This document shows positions 48,189 through 56,222 of a DNA stretch of 64,000 nt, piece after piece; the first letter of the stretch is position 1; the number at the start of each line of letters is the position of its first letter. Below the pieces are notes generated by a model. The model was not told the origin of the DNA, searched no databases, and saw nothing but the letters and a program-made list of their open reading frames with translations. Source of the stretch: Bordetella genomosp. 10 (lineage in GTDB: Bacteria > Pseudomonadota > Gammaproteobacteria > Burkholderiales > Burkholderiaceae_B); assembly GCF_002261225.1 (NCBI RefSeq), contig NZ_NEVM01000002.1:310001-374000 (forward strand). The letters run 5' to 3'. The position numbers and the translations under genes were made by a program.

Positions 48189-48248
48189 GCGTGGCGGATG
48201 ATGGCTCGATGCCCGGTTTGTCCGACCGGGTGTCCGGCTTCGCCACGC
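48189..48248. repeat. Nested inverted repeats between two binding-protein genes
   Basis: GCGTGGCG (48189-48196) pairs with CGCCACGC (48241-48248), enclosing CCCGGT/ACCGGG (48212-48230). There is no T-tract. It may be an RNA structure in the leader of the next gene, or a weak terminator after the previous one. Confidence 0.4.
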
Positions 48249-48424
48249 ATCGTCCGGCCGGCTCGGGGATTACCCGGAAACCTCCCCATTTTTCGTGAAA
48301 AGCCACCAGAATGATGGCGGCGTGGATGCTACTGTCGTATCCCGCGCCTGTCTTGCGGTCGACACGCGTCGGCGTATTTTCGGAAGTAGCACCAGTCGTC
48401 GAAATTATCCCAAGGGGAAAAGAG

Positions 48425-49675
48425 ATGAGTTTCAGGAAGCTGGCAGCATTGGCTCTTGTCGTCGGGGCCTTCAGCGCGGTCGATAACGCTGCGGCGGAAC
48501 AGGTAATCAGGATAGGGGCCATATATCCGCTGAGCGGCGCCCTGGCGTCCTCGGGCGCCGAGTCCAAGGCCGCCCTCGAACTGGCGCAATCCATCATCAA
48601 CGATCCGCATCCCGAGTTGGCCGGCGTGCCATTGGCGGAAGGACAAGGTCTGCCCAATCTCGGCGGCGCCAAAATACAGTTCGTATTCGCCGACAGCCAG
48701 GGCAAGCCCGAGATCGGTCTCGCCGAGGCCCAGCGCCTGCTGGAACAGGAGAAGGTGGTCGCGCTGATGGGGGCCTACCAATCGGCGGTCACCAAGACCG
48801 CGAGCCGGATCGCCGAGCAGCACGGCATTCCCTACGTCAATGCCGAGTCCAGCAGCCCCGATCTCACCGAACGCGGCTACAAGTATTTCTTCCGGACCAC
48901 GCCGACCGACGAGACCTTCATCGAGAACATGATGCAGTTTCTCGATGGCGTGAAGGAAGTGCCGACGAAAAAGATCGCGGTGGTCTACGAGAACACGGAC
49001 TTCGGCGTGAACAGCTATCGCGCGGTCAAGAAATTCGCCGACAAATATCACCGCGATATCGTCGCCAACATCGCCTATGCCGCCGGCACGCCCTCCGTCA
49101 CGTCCGAGGTGCAGAAACTCGCCGCGGCCAAGCCGGACGTCGCGATATTCGCCAGCTACGTGTCGGACGCCACCTTGTTCGTCCGGACGATGCGCGAAAC
49201 GGGATATGCGCCGCCCGTCTTCCTGGCCAACGATTCGGGGTTCGTGGACTCGCACTTCGTGGCCGAGATGGGGCCGATGGTCCAGGGCCTGTTGACGCGC
49301 GACGCCTGGGGCACGGACGTGGCGCAAGGCAACAGCATCTTGTCCAAGGTCGACCAGCTTTACCTGGCGAAGACGGGCAAGCACTTGAATGACTCGGCGG
49401 CGCGCGGCCTGCAAGGCGCGCTGGTCTTGGCCGACGCCATCAACCGGGCGGGGAAGACCGATCCCGAGTCCCTGCGCGCGGCGCTCGTCGCCACCGACCT
49501 GTCCGCCAAGCAGATCATCATGCCGTGGCCGGGCGTCAAGTTCGACGCGAAAGGCCAGAACGAGAAGGGGACCGGCCTGATCCGCGTGTTCCAGGGCACC
49601 GAGTACCGCACGGTGTGGCCGGCTCAATACCGCGGCGCCGACGTCAAGCTGAACTTCCCCTTCACCTGGAAGTAA
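48425..49675 (+). CDS. Branched-chain-type ABC transporter substrate-binding protein (second)
   Basis: The 416-residue type 1 binding protein has a typical Sec signal (MSFRKLAALALVVGAFSAVDNAAAE) and mature start QVIRIGAIYPLSGALASSGAE. The VALMGAYQSAVTKTASRIAEQHGIPYVNAESSSPDLTERGYKYFFRTTPTDE region is characteristic of amino acid/amide binding proteins. An AGGGGAAA site precedes the ATG. It differs strongly from the protein encoded at 46801. As with that one, transporter membrane genes are absent nearby, so it must work with components encoded elsewhere or act in sensing. Confidence 0.9.
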   Translation: MSFRKLAALALVVGAFSAVDNAAAEQVIRIGAIYPLSGALASSGAESKAALELAQSIINDPHPELAGVPLAEGQGLPNLGGAKIQFVFADSQGKPEIGLAEAQRLLEQEKVVALMGAYQSAVTKTASRIAEQHGIPYVNAESSSPDLTERGYKYFFRTTPTDETFIENMMQFLDGVKEVPTKKIAVVYENTDFGVNSYRAVKKFADKYHRDIVANIAYAAGTPSVTSEVQKLAAAKPDVAIFASYVSDATLFVRTMRETGYAPPVFLANDSGFVDSHFVAEMGPMVQGLLTRDAWGTDVAQGNSILSKVDQLYLAKTGKHLNDSAARGLQGALVLADAINRAGKTDPESLRAALVATDLSAKQIIMPWPGVKFDAKGQNEKGTGLIRVFQGTEYRTVWPAQYRGADVKLNFPFTWK

Positions 49676-49716
49676 GCGGCTTGCCGGACCAGGACAGGCG
49701 CGGCGGTTCAAGGGAG

Positions 49717-49838
49717 GCCCACCCCGTACCCGCTTCGCGGGCCCCCTCAAGGGGGCGGCGTTGGCGGACCGGAAGGATGGGCCCACCCCCTACCGCGCTG
49801 CGCGCGGCCCCCTCAAAGGGGGCGACACCGGCGGACCG
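49717..49838. repeat. Two related GC-rich hairpin repeat units
   Basis: Units at 49717-49772 and 49781-49838 share the order GCCCACCCC, a small GC hairpin, GGCCCCCTCAA(A)GGGGGC and a closing GGCGGACCGG. Each can fold into two adjacent hairpins. They look like a dispersed intergenic repeat family. Confidence 0.7.
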
Positions 49839-49904
49839 GGGGACCCGGCTCCGCGGTGTCTTCGATGGGCGTTGCTTCTTGCCGCCGGGCCGTCCCAAGG
49901 CAAA

Positions 49905-49963
49905 AACGCCCCCTCGGGGGGGCAGTAAGGGGCGTTAGCCGCGCGGCGTGGGGGCCTTTTTTT
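49905..49963 (+). terminator. Hairpin element followed by T-run
   Basis: AACGCCCC (49905-49912) pairs with GGGGCGTT (49929-49936). It is followed by the self-complementary GCCGCGCGGC and then seven Ts (49957-49963). This likely terminates the binding-protein transcript read from the left. Confidence 0.55.
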
Positions 49964-50278
49964 GGACGCTCGCCGGCCCCTTCGGGCTCCCGGGAGCGCG
50001 GCATCGCTGCTTTGTGCGCTGGCGCTTCGCCGCCGGCAGGCAACGAGCCCCCACCAGCGCTGTCCGTGCGTCTCCGTCACTATCGAGCAGATAGCAAGTT
50101 CCGCCTGGCCTCGCAATCGAGGCATCCTCCCTTTCGTCATGCCTGTCTTTTCCGCCGCTTCCTGGCGGCGGCGCCGTCGCGGCCGCCGCATAATTGATTC
50201 GCGGCAAAGTAATTTGTACTGAAATAGTTTTGTGCAATATCATTTCACCGATACTTAATTCGGAAGGAGGGGCTGGTT

Positions 50279-51190
50279 TTGCCTGAACGCCTGAGACTGG
50301 CCGTCGCGGCCGCCATCGGGGCGGCCGTGCTGGGCTACGCGGCGGTGCGCGCCGGCGGGGGCCATGATGACGGCGGCCGGCCGGCGGCGACGCCGCTCGA
50401 TACGCTGGCCCAGGCCCGCGCCAAGGGTGAGATCCGCGTCGGCTACGCCAACGAGGCGCCTTTCGCCTATATGGACAGCCGCAGCAACCAGGTCACCGGC
50501 GAATCGGTGGAAATCGCCCGCGTGGTGCTGCGGCGTCTGGGCATCCGCGAGGTGCATGCCGTGCTGACCGAATTCGGTTCGCTGATTCCCGGCCTGAACG
50601 CCGGCCGCTTCGACATCATCGCCGCCGGCATGTACGTGACGCCGGACCGCTGCAAGCAGGTGGCGTTTTCCGATCCCACCTACGGCGTGGGCGCCGCCTT
50701 CCTGGTGCCGTCGCGCAACCCGCGCAATCTGCACAGCTACGAAGACCTGGCGCGCGACCGCGACGCCAGGCTGGGCATCGTCGTCGGGGCCATCGAGGGC
50801 GATTACGCGGCGGCCGTCGGCGTGCCGGCCGACCGCATGGTGATCTTTCCCGATGCCGTCAGCGCGCTGGCGGGGGTGCAGGTCGGCAGGGCCGACGCCT
50901 ATGCGGCCACGGCGCTGACCGTCAATCACCTGCTGGGCAAGCTGCCGCCGGACGGCGGTCTGGAAAGGGCCCGGCCTTTCACCGACCCGGTGATCGACGG
51001 CAAGCCGGTGCGCGGCTATGGCGCCTATGCCTTCCGCAAGGAAGACCGGACGCTGGTCGACGCCTTCAATGCCGAATTGAAGCGCTTCATCGGCACGCCC
51101 GAGCACCGGCGCCTGGTCGCGCCTTTCGGTTTCACCGACGAGGAATTGCCGCGCGGCATGACTGCCGCGCGGCTGTGCGCGGGCCCGTAG
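50279..51190 (+). CDS. ehuB: Ectoine/polar amino acid-type ABC transporter substrate-binding protein
   Basis: The 303-residue type 3 binding protein (SBP_bac_3) resembles EhuB of ectoine/hydroxyectoine importers (GEIRVGYANEAPFAYMDS, GRFDIIAAGMYVTPDRCKQVAFSDPTYGVGAAFLV). The start is a TTG at 50279 with GGAAGGAGGGG upstream. The N-terminus has a hydrophobic helix (about 7-24) but neither a clear lipobox nor a clear cleavage site, so it may stay membrane-anchored. Permeases and ATPase follow. No ectoine degradation gene is near, so the ligand could be another compatible solute or polar amino acid. Confidence 0.8.
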   Translation: MPERLRLAVAAAIGAAVLGYAAVRAGGGHDDGGRPAATPLDTLAQARAKGEIRVGYANEAPFAYMDSRSNQVTGESVEIARVVLRRLGIREVHAVLTEFGSLIPGLNAGRFDIIAAGMYVTPDRCKQVAFSDPTYGVGAAFLVPSRNPRNLHSYEDLARDRDARLGIVVGAIEGDYAAAVGVPADRMVIFPDAVSALAGVQVGRADAYAATALTVNHLLGKLPPDGGLERARPFTDPVIDGKPVRGYGAYAFRKEDRTLVDAFNAELKRFIGTPEHRRLVAPFGFTDEELPRGMTAARLCAGP

Positions 51191-51307
51191 ACCCGGGCGG
51201 ACAGACCCGGCCGGACGCGGCGCCGACCCGCGCCGCGTGCCGGCCATCGCCGGCGCCGTGGCGCGGCGCCGCTGCAACTGAACACTGAACAGACAGAGGC
51301 CAGGGGA

Positions 51308-51946
51308 ATGGAAGACTTCCAGGTATTGATATTGCCGCTATTGCGCGGCCTGGGCGTGACCGTGCAGATCACCGCCGCGGCCGCCGCGCTCGCCATTCCG
51401 CTGGCGCTGCTGGCCGGCCTGGGGCGCCTGTCGTCCCATCCCTGGCTGCGCTGGCCGGCCACCGTCTACGTGCAGGTGTTTCGCGGCACCTCGGCGCTGG
51501 TCCAGCTTTTCTGGTTCTATTTCGTCCTGCCATTGTTCGGCCTCGAACTGCCCGCGATGGTGGTCGGCATCGCCGTGCTGGCGGCCAATACCGGCGCCTA
51601 TGGCGCCGAAGTCGTGCGCGGCGCCATCGCCGCCGTGCCGGCCGGCCAGCGCGAGGCGGCGCGGGCGCTGAACATGCCGCCGGGCCTGGCGATGCGGCGC
51701 ATCGTCCTGCCGCAGGCGCTGGCCGCCATGGTGCCGCCGGCGACCAATCTGCTGATAGAACTGCTGAAGAACACCGCGCTGGTGTCGCTGATCACCATCA
51801 CCGACCTGACCTTCAGCGGCCAACTGGTGCGCAGCGACACCTTGCGCACCACGCCGGTCTTCCTGGCCGTCCTGCTGCTGTACTTCGTCGTGGCGCAGGC
51901 CATCGCCGGCGCCATGCGCCTGCTCGAACGAAAGGTCGCCGCCTGA
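51308..51946 (+). CDS. ehuC: Amino acid ABC transporter permease, EhuC type
   Basis: The 212-residue His/Glu/Gln/Arg-type permease has about five helices and the family motif AYGAEVVRGAIAAVPAGQREAARALNM with the EAA-like loop, then PQALAAMVPPATNLLIELLKNTALVSLI. An AGGGGA ribosome site precedes the ATG. Its stop overlaps the start of the next permease gene (ATGA-type junction at 51943-51949), indicating coupled translation. Confidence 0.85.
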   Translation: MEDFQVLILPLLRGLGVTVQITAAAAALAIPLALLAGLGRLSSHPWLRWPATVYVQVFRGTSALVQLFWFYFVLPLFGLELPAMVVGIAVLAANTGAYGAEVVRGAIAAVPAGQREAARALNMPPGLAMRRIVLPQALAAMVPPATNLLIELLKNTALVSLITITDLTFSGQLVRSDTLRTTPVFLAVLLLYFVVAQAIAGAMRLLERKVAA

Positions 51947-52668
51947 TGAACGCCGCCGCCGCTTCCGTCCGCTTCGACTGGCGCTACGCCTGGGACATCC
52001 TGCCGCAGCTCGGCAGCGCCTTGCTGGTCACGCTGGCGGCGACCGTGCTGGGCATGTTGATCGCCATCGTGCTGGGCCTGGCGCTGGCGGTATGGCGCCG
52101 TTCGCCGATACGGGCGCTGTCCCTGCCCGCCGCGCTGCTGATCGAATTCGTGCGCAGCACGCCCTTGCTGGTGCAGATGTATTTCCTGTTCTACGCCTTG
52201 CCGCTGACCGGGGCCAGCCTCTCGCCGTTCGCCACCGGCGTGCTGGCGCTGGGGCTGCACTACGCCGCGTATTGCGCCGAGGTCTACCGGGCGGGGCTGG
52301 AGTCCGTGCCGCGCGGGCAGGGCGAGGCCGCGCTGGCCCTGAACATGTCCGCATGGCGCACGCTGACCCGCATCGTGCTGCCGCAGGCCTTGCCGCCCAT
52401 CGTGCCGGCCCTCGGCAATTACCTCATCGCCATGCTCAAGGACACGCCGATGCTGTCGGCCATCACCGTGATCGAACTGCTGCAGCAAAGCAAGATGACG
52501 GGCGCGGCGACCTTCCGCTATACCGAACCGCTGACCCTGGTCGGCGTGATCTTCCTGGCGCTAAGCCTGCTCGCCGCGCGCGCGGTGGCGTGGCTGGAGC
52601 GCCGCCTGGCGGCGCGCGGCAATCGGGCCGCCGCGCCGTCGTCCTCCGTTCCGGGAGCCCAAGCATGA
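51946..52668 (+). CDS. ehuD: Amino acid ABC transporter permease, EhuD type
   Basis: The 240-residue permease is paired with the preceding one. It has YAAYCAEVYRAGLESVPRGQGEAALALNMS and PQALPPIVPALGNYLIAMLKDTPMLSAITVIELLQQ, close to EhuD proteins. The C-terminus is extended by an Ala/Arg/Ser-rich tail. It overlaps the ATPase gene by 4 bp (52665-52668). Confidence 0.85.
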   Translation: MNAAAASVRFDWRYAWDILPQLGSALLVTLAATVLGMLIAIVLGLALAVWRRSPIRALSLPAALLIEFVRSTPLLVQMYFLFYALPLTGASLSPFATGVLALGLHYAAYCAEVYRAGLESVPRGQGEAALALNMSAWRTLTRIVLPQALPPIVPALGNYLIAMLKDTPMLSAITVIELLQQSKMTGAATFRYTEPLTLVGVIFLALSLLAARAVAWLERRLAARGNRAAAPSSSVPGAQA

Positions 52669-53435
52669 GCGCCAGCATACGCCTGACCAACGTCCACAAA
52701 CGCCATGGCGACCTGCACATCATCCGCGGCATCGACCTGGACGTTCCCGCCGGGCAGACCGTCGCCGTCGTCGGCCCCTCGGGCTCCGGCAAGTCCACGC
52801 TGCTGCGCCTGTTGATGACGCTGGACCGGCCGAGCGAGGGCGATATCGCCATCGACGGCGTGCCGATGTGGACCGATGCGCAGGGACGGCCGGCCAAGGC
52901 CGATTCCGCGCACCTGCGCGAGGTGCGCGGCAAGATAGGCATGGTGTTCCAGCAATTCAACCTGTTCCCGCACCTGACCGCGCTGGGCAACGTCATCGAG
53001 GCGCCCATGTACGTGCAGGGCCTGCCGCGCGCCGAGGCGCAGGCGCTGGGCTGCGAATACCTGGACAAGGTGGGGTTGGGCGACAAGCTGGACGCCTATC
53101 CCGCGCAGTTGTCGGGCGGCCAGAAGCAGCGCGTCGGCATCGCCCGCGCGCTGGTGATGCGTCCGGAGATCATGCTGTTCGACGAGGTGACCTCGGCGCT
53201 GGATCCGGAGCTGGTCGGCGGCATCCTGCAGATCATGCGCGAACTGTCGGCGCAGCGGACCATGACCATGCTCATCGTCACCCACCAGATGAAATTCGCC
53301 GAGCAGTCCTCGGACCGCACGCTGTTCTTCGACGGCGGCCGCGTGGTGGAGGACGCGCCGTCGGCGCAATTCTTCAGCGAGCCCCGGCATCCGCGGGCCA
53401 GGCAGTTCCTGCAAGCGGTGATCGAGGCGGAATAA
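52665..53435 (+). CDS. ehuA: Amino acid ABC transporter ATP-binding protein, EhuA type
   Basis: The 256-residue ATPase has Walker A GPSGSGKST, Q-loop VFQQFNLFPHLTA, signature LSGGQKQRVGIARAL, Walker B IMLFDEVTSALD and the switch His in VTHQMKFAE. The internal KADSAHLREVRGKIGM stretch resembles EhuA. The long frame opening at 52092 runs through the permease gene in another phase and is rejected. It is the last gene of the four-gene importer. Confidence 0.88.
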   Translation: MSASIRLTNVHKRHGDLHIIRGIDLDVPAGQTVAVVGPSGSGKSTLLRLLMTLDRPSEGDIAIDGVPMWTDAQGRPAKADSAHLREVRGKIGMVFQQFNLFPHLTALGNVIEAPMYVQGLPRAEAQALGCEYLDKVGLGDKLDAYPAQLSGGQKQRVGIARALVMRPEIMLFDEVTSALDPELVGGILQIMRELSAQRTMTMLIVTHQMKFAEQSSDRTLFFDGGRVVEDAPSAQFFSEPRHPRARQFLQAVIEAE

Positions 53436-53475
53436 AGCGGAGGGCCGCCGCGCACCGGACGATTCCGCATCGTTC

Positions 53476-53519
53476 CGGACCGTCCCGGACTGTCCCGGAT
53501 GGTCTCGGACCGTCCCGGG
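53476..53519. repeat. 10-bp tandem repeat (about 4.4 copies)
   Basis: CGGACCGTCC, CGGACTGTCC, CGGATGGTCT and CGGACCGTCC lie head to tail at 53476-53515, followed by CGGG. The array sits in the gap between ehuA and the Old Yellow Enzyme gene. One helical turn per unit would place equivalent faces on the same side of the DNA. Confidence 0.75.
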
Positions 53520-53604
53520 CAAGCCCCGACGCCCGTTGGGGGCTTCAGGCGTCCGTGCCCACGCCCAAGGTATAAAAGACGGGTCCATCCTATCTGGAGC
53601 TCGC

Positions 53605-54720
53605 ATGAGCCATCACCTGTTTTCGCCCGTCGCGCTGGGCAAGCTGCCGCTGGTCAACCGCATCGCCATCGCCCCGATGTGCGAATACTCGGCCGAGGAC
53701 GGCAACGCCACCGACTGGCACATGATCCACCTGGGCCACCTGGCGCTGTCCGGCGCCGGCCTGCTGACGGTGGAAGCGACCGCGGTCGAGCCGGAAGGCC
53801 GCATCACGCCGGCCGACCTCGGCCTCTGGAACGACGCCAACGAGCAGGCGCTGGGTCGCGTGGTGCAGGCGATCCGCCGCTATTCCCCCATCAAGCTGGG
53901 CCTGCAACTGGCGCACGCCGGACGCAAGGCTTCCAGCCAGGCGCCCTGGAAGGGCGGCCAGCAACTGCCGGTGGGCGAAGGCGGCTGGATCTGCGATGCG
54001 CCGTCGGCCATCCCGCACGGCAAGGACGAAGTGCCGCCGCGCGCGCTGGACAAGGACGGGCTGGCGCGCATCCGCCAGGCCTTCGCCGACGCCGCCCGGC
54101 GCGCCGCGCGCCTGGGTTTCGATACGGTGCAGGTGCACTCCGCGCACGGCTATCTGCTGCACCAGTTCCTGTCGCCGCTGTCGAACCAGCGCACGGACGA
54201 ATACGGCGGCAGCCTGGAAAACCGCATGCGCTTTCCGCTGGAAGTGTTCGAGGCGGTGCGCGCCGCCTTTCCCGCTGATAAGGCGGTGGGCGTGCGCGTG
54301 TCGGCCTCGGACTGGGTCGAGGGCGGCTGGGACGTGGCGCAGACCGTGGCGTATGCGCGGGCCTTGCAGGAGCGCGGCCTCGATTACATCGACGTTTCCT
54401 CGGGCGGCCTGTCGACGGCGCAGAAGATTCCCCTGGAGCCGGGTTACCAGGTGCCTTTCGCCGAGGAGATCAAGCGCGAGACCGGCTTGCCGACGATGGC
54501 CGTCGGCTTGATCACCGAACCGCGCCACGCCAATGAAATCATCGTCAGCGGGCAGGCCGACGCCGTGTCGCTGGCGCGCGGCATCCTGTACGACCCGCGC
54601 TGGCCGTGGCACGCGGCGGCCGAACTGGGCCATCATGTGCAGGCGCCGCCGCAATACTGGCGCTCGCAGCCGCGCGAGCTGAAGGACCTGTTCGTCGACG
54701 CCAGCTACGGCGGCCGTTGA
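53605..54720 (+). CDS. NADH:flavin oxidoreductase, Old Yellow Enzyme family (YqjM-like)
   Basis: The 371-residue FMN-containing ene-reductase has the barrel start LFSPVALGKLPLVNRIAIAPMCEYSA, LGLQLAHAGRKAS (substrate/flavin His) and HSAHGYLLHQFLSPLSNQRTDEYGG, typical of the thermophilic-like YqjM subgroup. It reduces activated C=C bonds with NAD(P)H; the natural substrate is unknown. The ATG at 53605 has GGAG upstream; an in-frame ATG at 53536 would read through the repeat-containing gap. No partner gene is adjacent. Confidence 0.93.
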   Translation: MSHHLFSPVALGKLPLVNRIAIAPMCEYSAEDGNATDWHMIHLGHLALSGAGLLTVEATAVEPEGRITPADLGLWNDANEQALGRVVQAIRRYSPIKLGLQLAHAGRKASSQAPWKGGQQLPVGEGGWICDAPSAIPHGKDEVPPRALDKDGLARIRQAFADAARRAARLGFDTVQVHSAHGYLLHQFLSPLSNQRTDEYGGSLENRMRFPLEVFEAVRAAFPADKAVGVRVSASDWVEGGWDVAQTVAYARALQERGLDYIDVSSGGLSTAQKIPLEPGYQVPFAEEIKRETGLPTMAVGLITEPRHANEIIVSGQADAVSLARGILYDPRWPWHAAAELGHHVQAPPQYWRSQPRELKDLFVDASYGGR

Positions 54721-54760
54721 GCGCCGGGCGCCGGGCAGGCCGCGCCGGCGGCGCGGCCTG

Positions 54761-54805
54761 CTTCAATGCGGCTTATTTCAATGCTGCTTACTTCAATGCG
54801 GCGTA
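54761..54805. repeat. Three 15-bp tandem repeats over the dUTPase stop codon
   Basis: Units at 54761, 54776 and 54791 have the pattern (C/T)TTCAATGC(G/T)GC(T/G)TA. On the minus strand each unit reads as the codons for Ala-Ala-Leu-Lys, and a TAA stop lies between units. The first unit read ends the gene. Two further in-frame AALK copies follow, the first of them closed by its own TAA. Confidence 0.85.
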
Positions 54806-55459
54806 GGCGCGCGCCAGCAGCGCCAGCAACTGTTCGGCGAAGTCCGGCCGCGCGGCGTCCAGGCCGGCCATCAGGCGGGCGAGGACCACGTTGTCCTCCT
54901 CGCCGTTCCAGACCTTGATGTAGCTGCCTTCCTTGTAGCCGTGGTCCTGGCGGAACAGGTTCAGCACGTTCTTCGACACGTATTGCTTGAAGGCCTCGTC
55001 CCAGGTCAACTGGCATGCGTGCATGGTGGTGGCCAGCACCTTGAAGCTGGCGCGGCCGCAGGCGGCCAGGCCGCCCAGCAGCTCCAGCAGTTCGGGGATG
55101 TCCAGCGCGGGCAGGCGATAGGTCTTGCCGTCCAGCACGATATCGTCGCCGCCGGCCAGGTCGGCCATCAACGCGCGCGACGCGCCGTCCGCGCCGTCGT
55201 GGGCGACGATGGCGTGCGACAGGTAGAAATGCAGGATGTCGATCAGCTCCATCTGCACCTGCGGCAGGTCCAGCGTCTGCTTTTTCCACCACTTCCAGCC
55301 ATGATGTTCCAGCGCTTCGGCGGCTTCGACGAAAGCGGCGCGCAGGAAGCGCTGGCCGGCCCGCGTCCACTCGGGATCGATGCGGCGATTGAGCTGGTCC
55401 TGCAGCTTCAGCATGGTCGCCGCCTGGGCGGGCAGCAATCCGGCGGGGGTCTGGGTCAC
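54788..55459 (-). CDS. Dimeric all-alpha dUTP diphosphatase
   Basis: The product hydrolyses dUTP (and usually dUDP) to dUMP, keeping uracil out of DNA. Its sequence is of the all-alpha dimeric class, not the common trimeric Dut: FVEAAEALEHHGWKWWKK and QVQMELIDILHFYLSHAI carry the metal-binding glutamates and aspartate of the helical NTP pyrophosphatase fold, and KNVLNLFRQDHGYKEGSY is the C-terminal motif. I use the GTG at 55459 (223 residues), which has GGAG at good distance; a GTG at 55465 adds two residues. The stop codon lies within a 15-bp tandem repeat. Confidence 0.85.
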   Translation of the reverse strand: MTQTPAGLLPAQAATMLKLQDQLNRRIDPEWTRAGQRFLRAAFVEAAEALEHHGWKWWKKQTLDLPQVQMELIDILHFYLSHAIVAHDGADGASRALMADLAGGDDIVLDGKTYRLPALDIPELLELLGGLAACGRASFKVLATTMHACQLTWDEAFKQYVSKNVLNLFRQDHGYKEGSYIKVWNGEEDNVVLARLMAGLDAARPDFAEQLLALLARAYAALK

Positions 55460-55599
55460 GGGCACTCCATTCGAAAGCAGGGCGCGCGGCCGCGGGCGGC
55501 GGCCGGCGAAAAACCGGGGAAAGGGAAGGCGGGAATGTTAGCACCGGCCGCCATGGCCCGGCGTCATTGCCGGCCTTCCCGGCGTCCTTTCCGGCGCCG

Positions 55600-56211
55600 T
55601 TACTTGTTCCGCCCGGCGCCCTGGCCCGGCTTGCCGCCGGACACGGTGGTCAGCGGCGGGAGTTTGCCCTCCGCTTGCCGGTCGGCATTGCGGCGGATGT
55701 TGCGGCTCATGGCGAACACCATCAGCGCGAACACCATCAGGAAGGCGCCGGGCATCGCCGCGGAAACGTCGACATTGCCGTCGTGGAAGGCGCCGGCGAT
55801 CAGGCGCGCGGCGTGCCAGGCGATGAGCAGGCCCACCAGGAAAATCAGCGAGGCGATCTTGCGCTGCGCCGACCGCGCGGCCAGCGACGGCGGTTGAGTG
55901 GCGCCGGTGCCGGTCCGCGCGGCGTTGGCCTGGGCATTGCCATTGCCATTCACGGGCTTGGCGCCGGCCACGGCATCGGGACGCCGCGCGTCCTTGGCCG
56001 CCGTGCCGCCGTTGCCCTGGGTCGTCTGCCGGCCGCCCTGGTAGCCGCCCGGGCGGCCCACTTCGCCCGGCGACAGCGGGGGCGCATAGCCCTTGGCCTT
56101 GGCGGCGGCGTCCTGCGCGATCACCTGTCCCGGCGAAGGCATGCCGCGGTTGACCAATCGTTCGATGTAGCGGACGTAATCGCCGTCCTTGGGTTCGCCA
56201 TCCAGCGCCAT
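55600..56211 (-). CDS. Membrane protein of unknown function
   Basis: The 203 residues begin MALDGEPKDGDYVRYIERLV, followed by a Gly/Ala/Asn-rich disordered middle (about 60-115). Two membrane helices lie near the C-terminus (ASLIFLVGLLIAWHAARLI and MPGAFLMVFALMVFAMS), separated by a short loop, with a basic tail. I do not recognise a family. It begins 11 bp after the DedA gene on the same strand, with GAGAGG before the ATG, so the two are probably cotranscribed. The longer frame to 56820 runs through dedA in another phase. Confidence 0.7.
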   Translation of the reverse strand: MALDGEPKDGDYVRYIERLVNRGMPSPGQVIAQDAAAKAKGYAPPLSPGEVGRPGGYQGGRQTTQGNGGTAAKDARRPDAVAGAKPVNGNGNAQANAARTGTGATQPPSLAARSAQRKIASLIFLVGLLIAWHAARLIAGAFHDGNVDVSAAMPGAFLMVFALMVFAMSRNIRRNADRQAEGKLPPLTTVSGGKPGQGAGRNK

Positions 56212-56222
56212 GATCGGGCCTC

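Larger units (their letters stand above)
49676..50278. other. 600-bp non-coding region with GC-rich repeats
   Basis: The left half contains two related GC-rich hairpin repeats and a terminator-like element (annotated separately). From about 49970 to 50200 I see no gene; small open frames there have no family features. The last 80 bp are AT-rich, with a TGAAAT/ATTTCA repeat (about 50219-50246), and probably hold the promoter of the following binding-protein gene. Confidence 0.5.

Noticed and set aside
49676..50278. CRISPR-like or integron-like array in the repeat-rich gap
   Set aside because: Only two diverged hairpin units, no spacer regularity, no cas or integrase gene.
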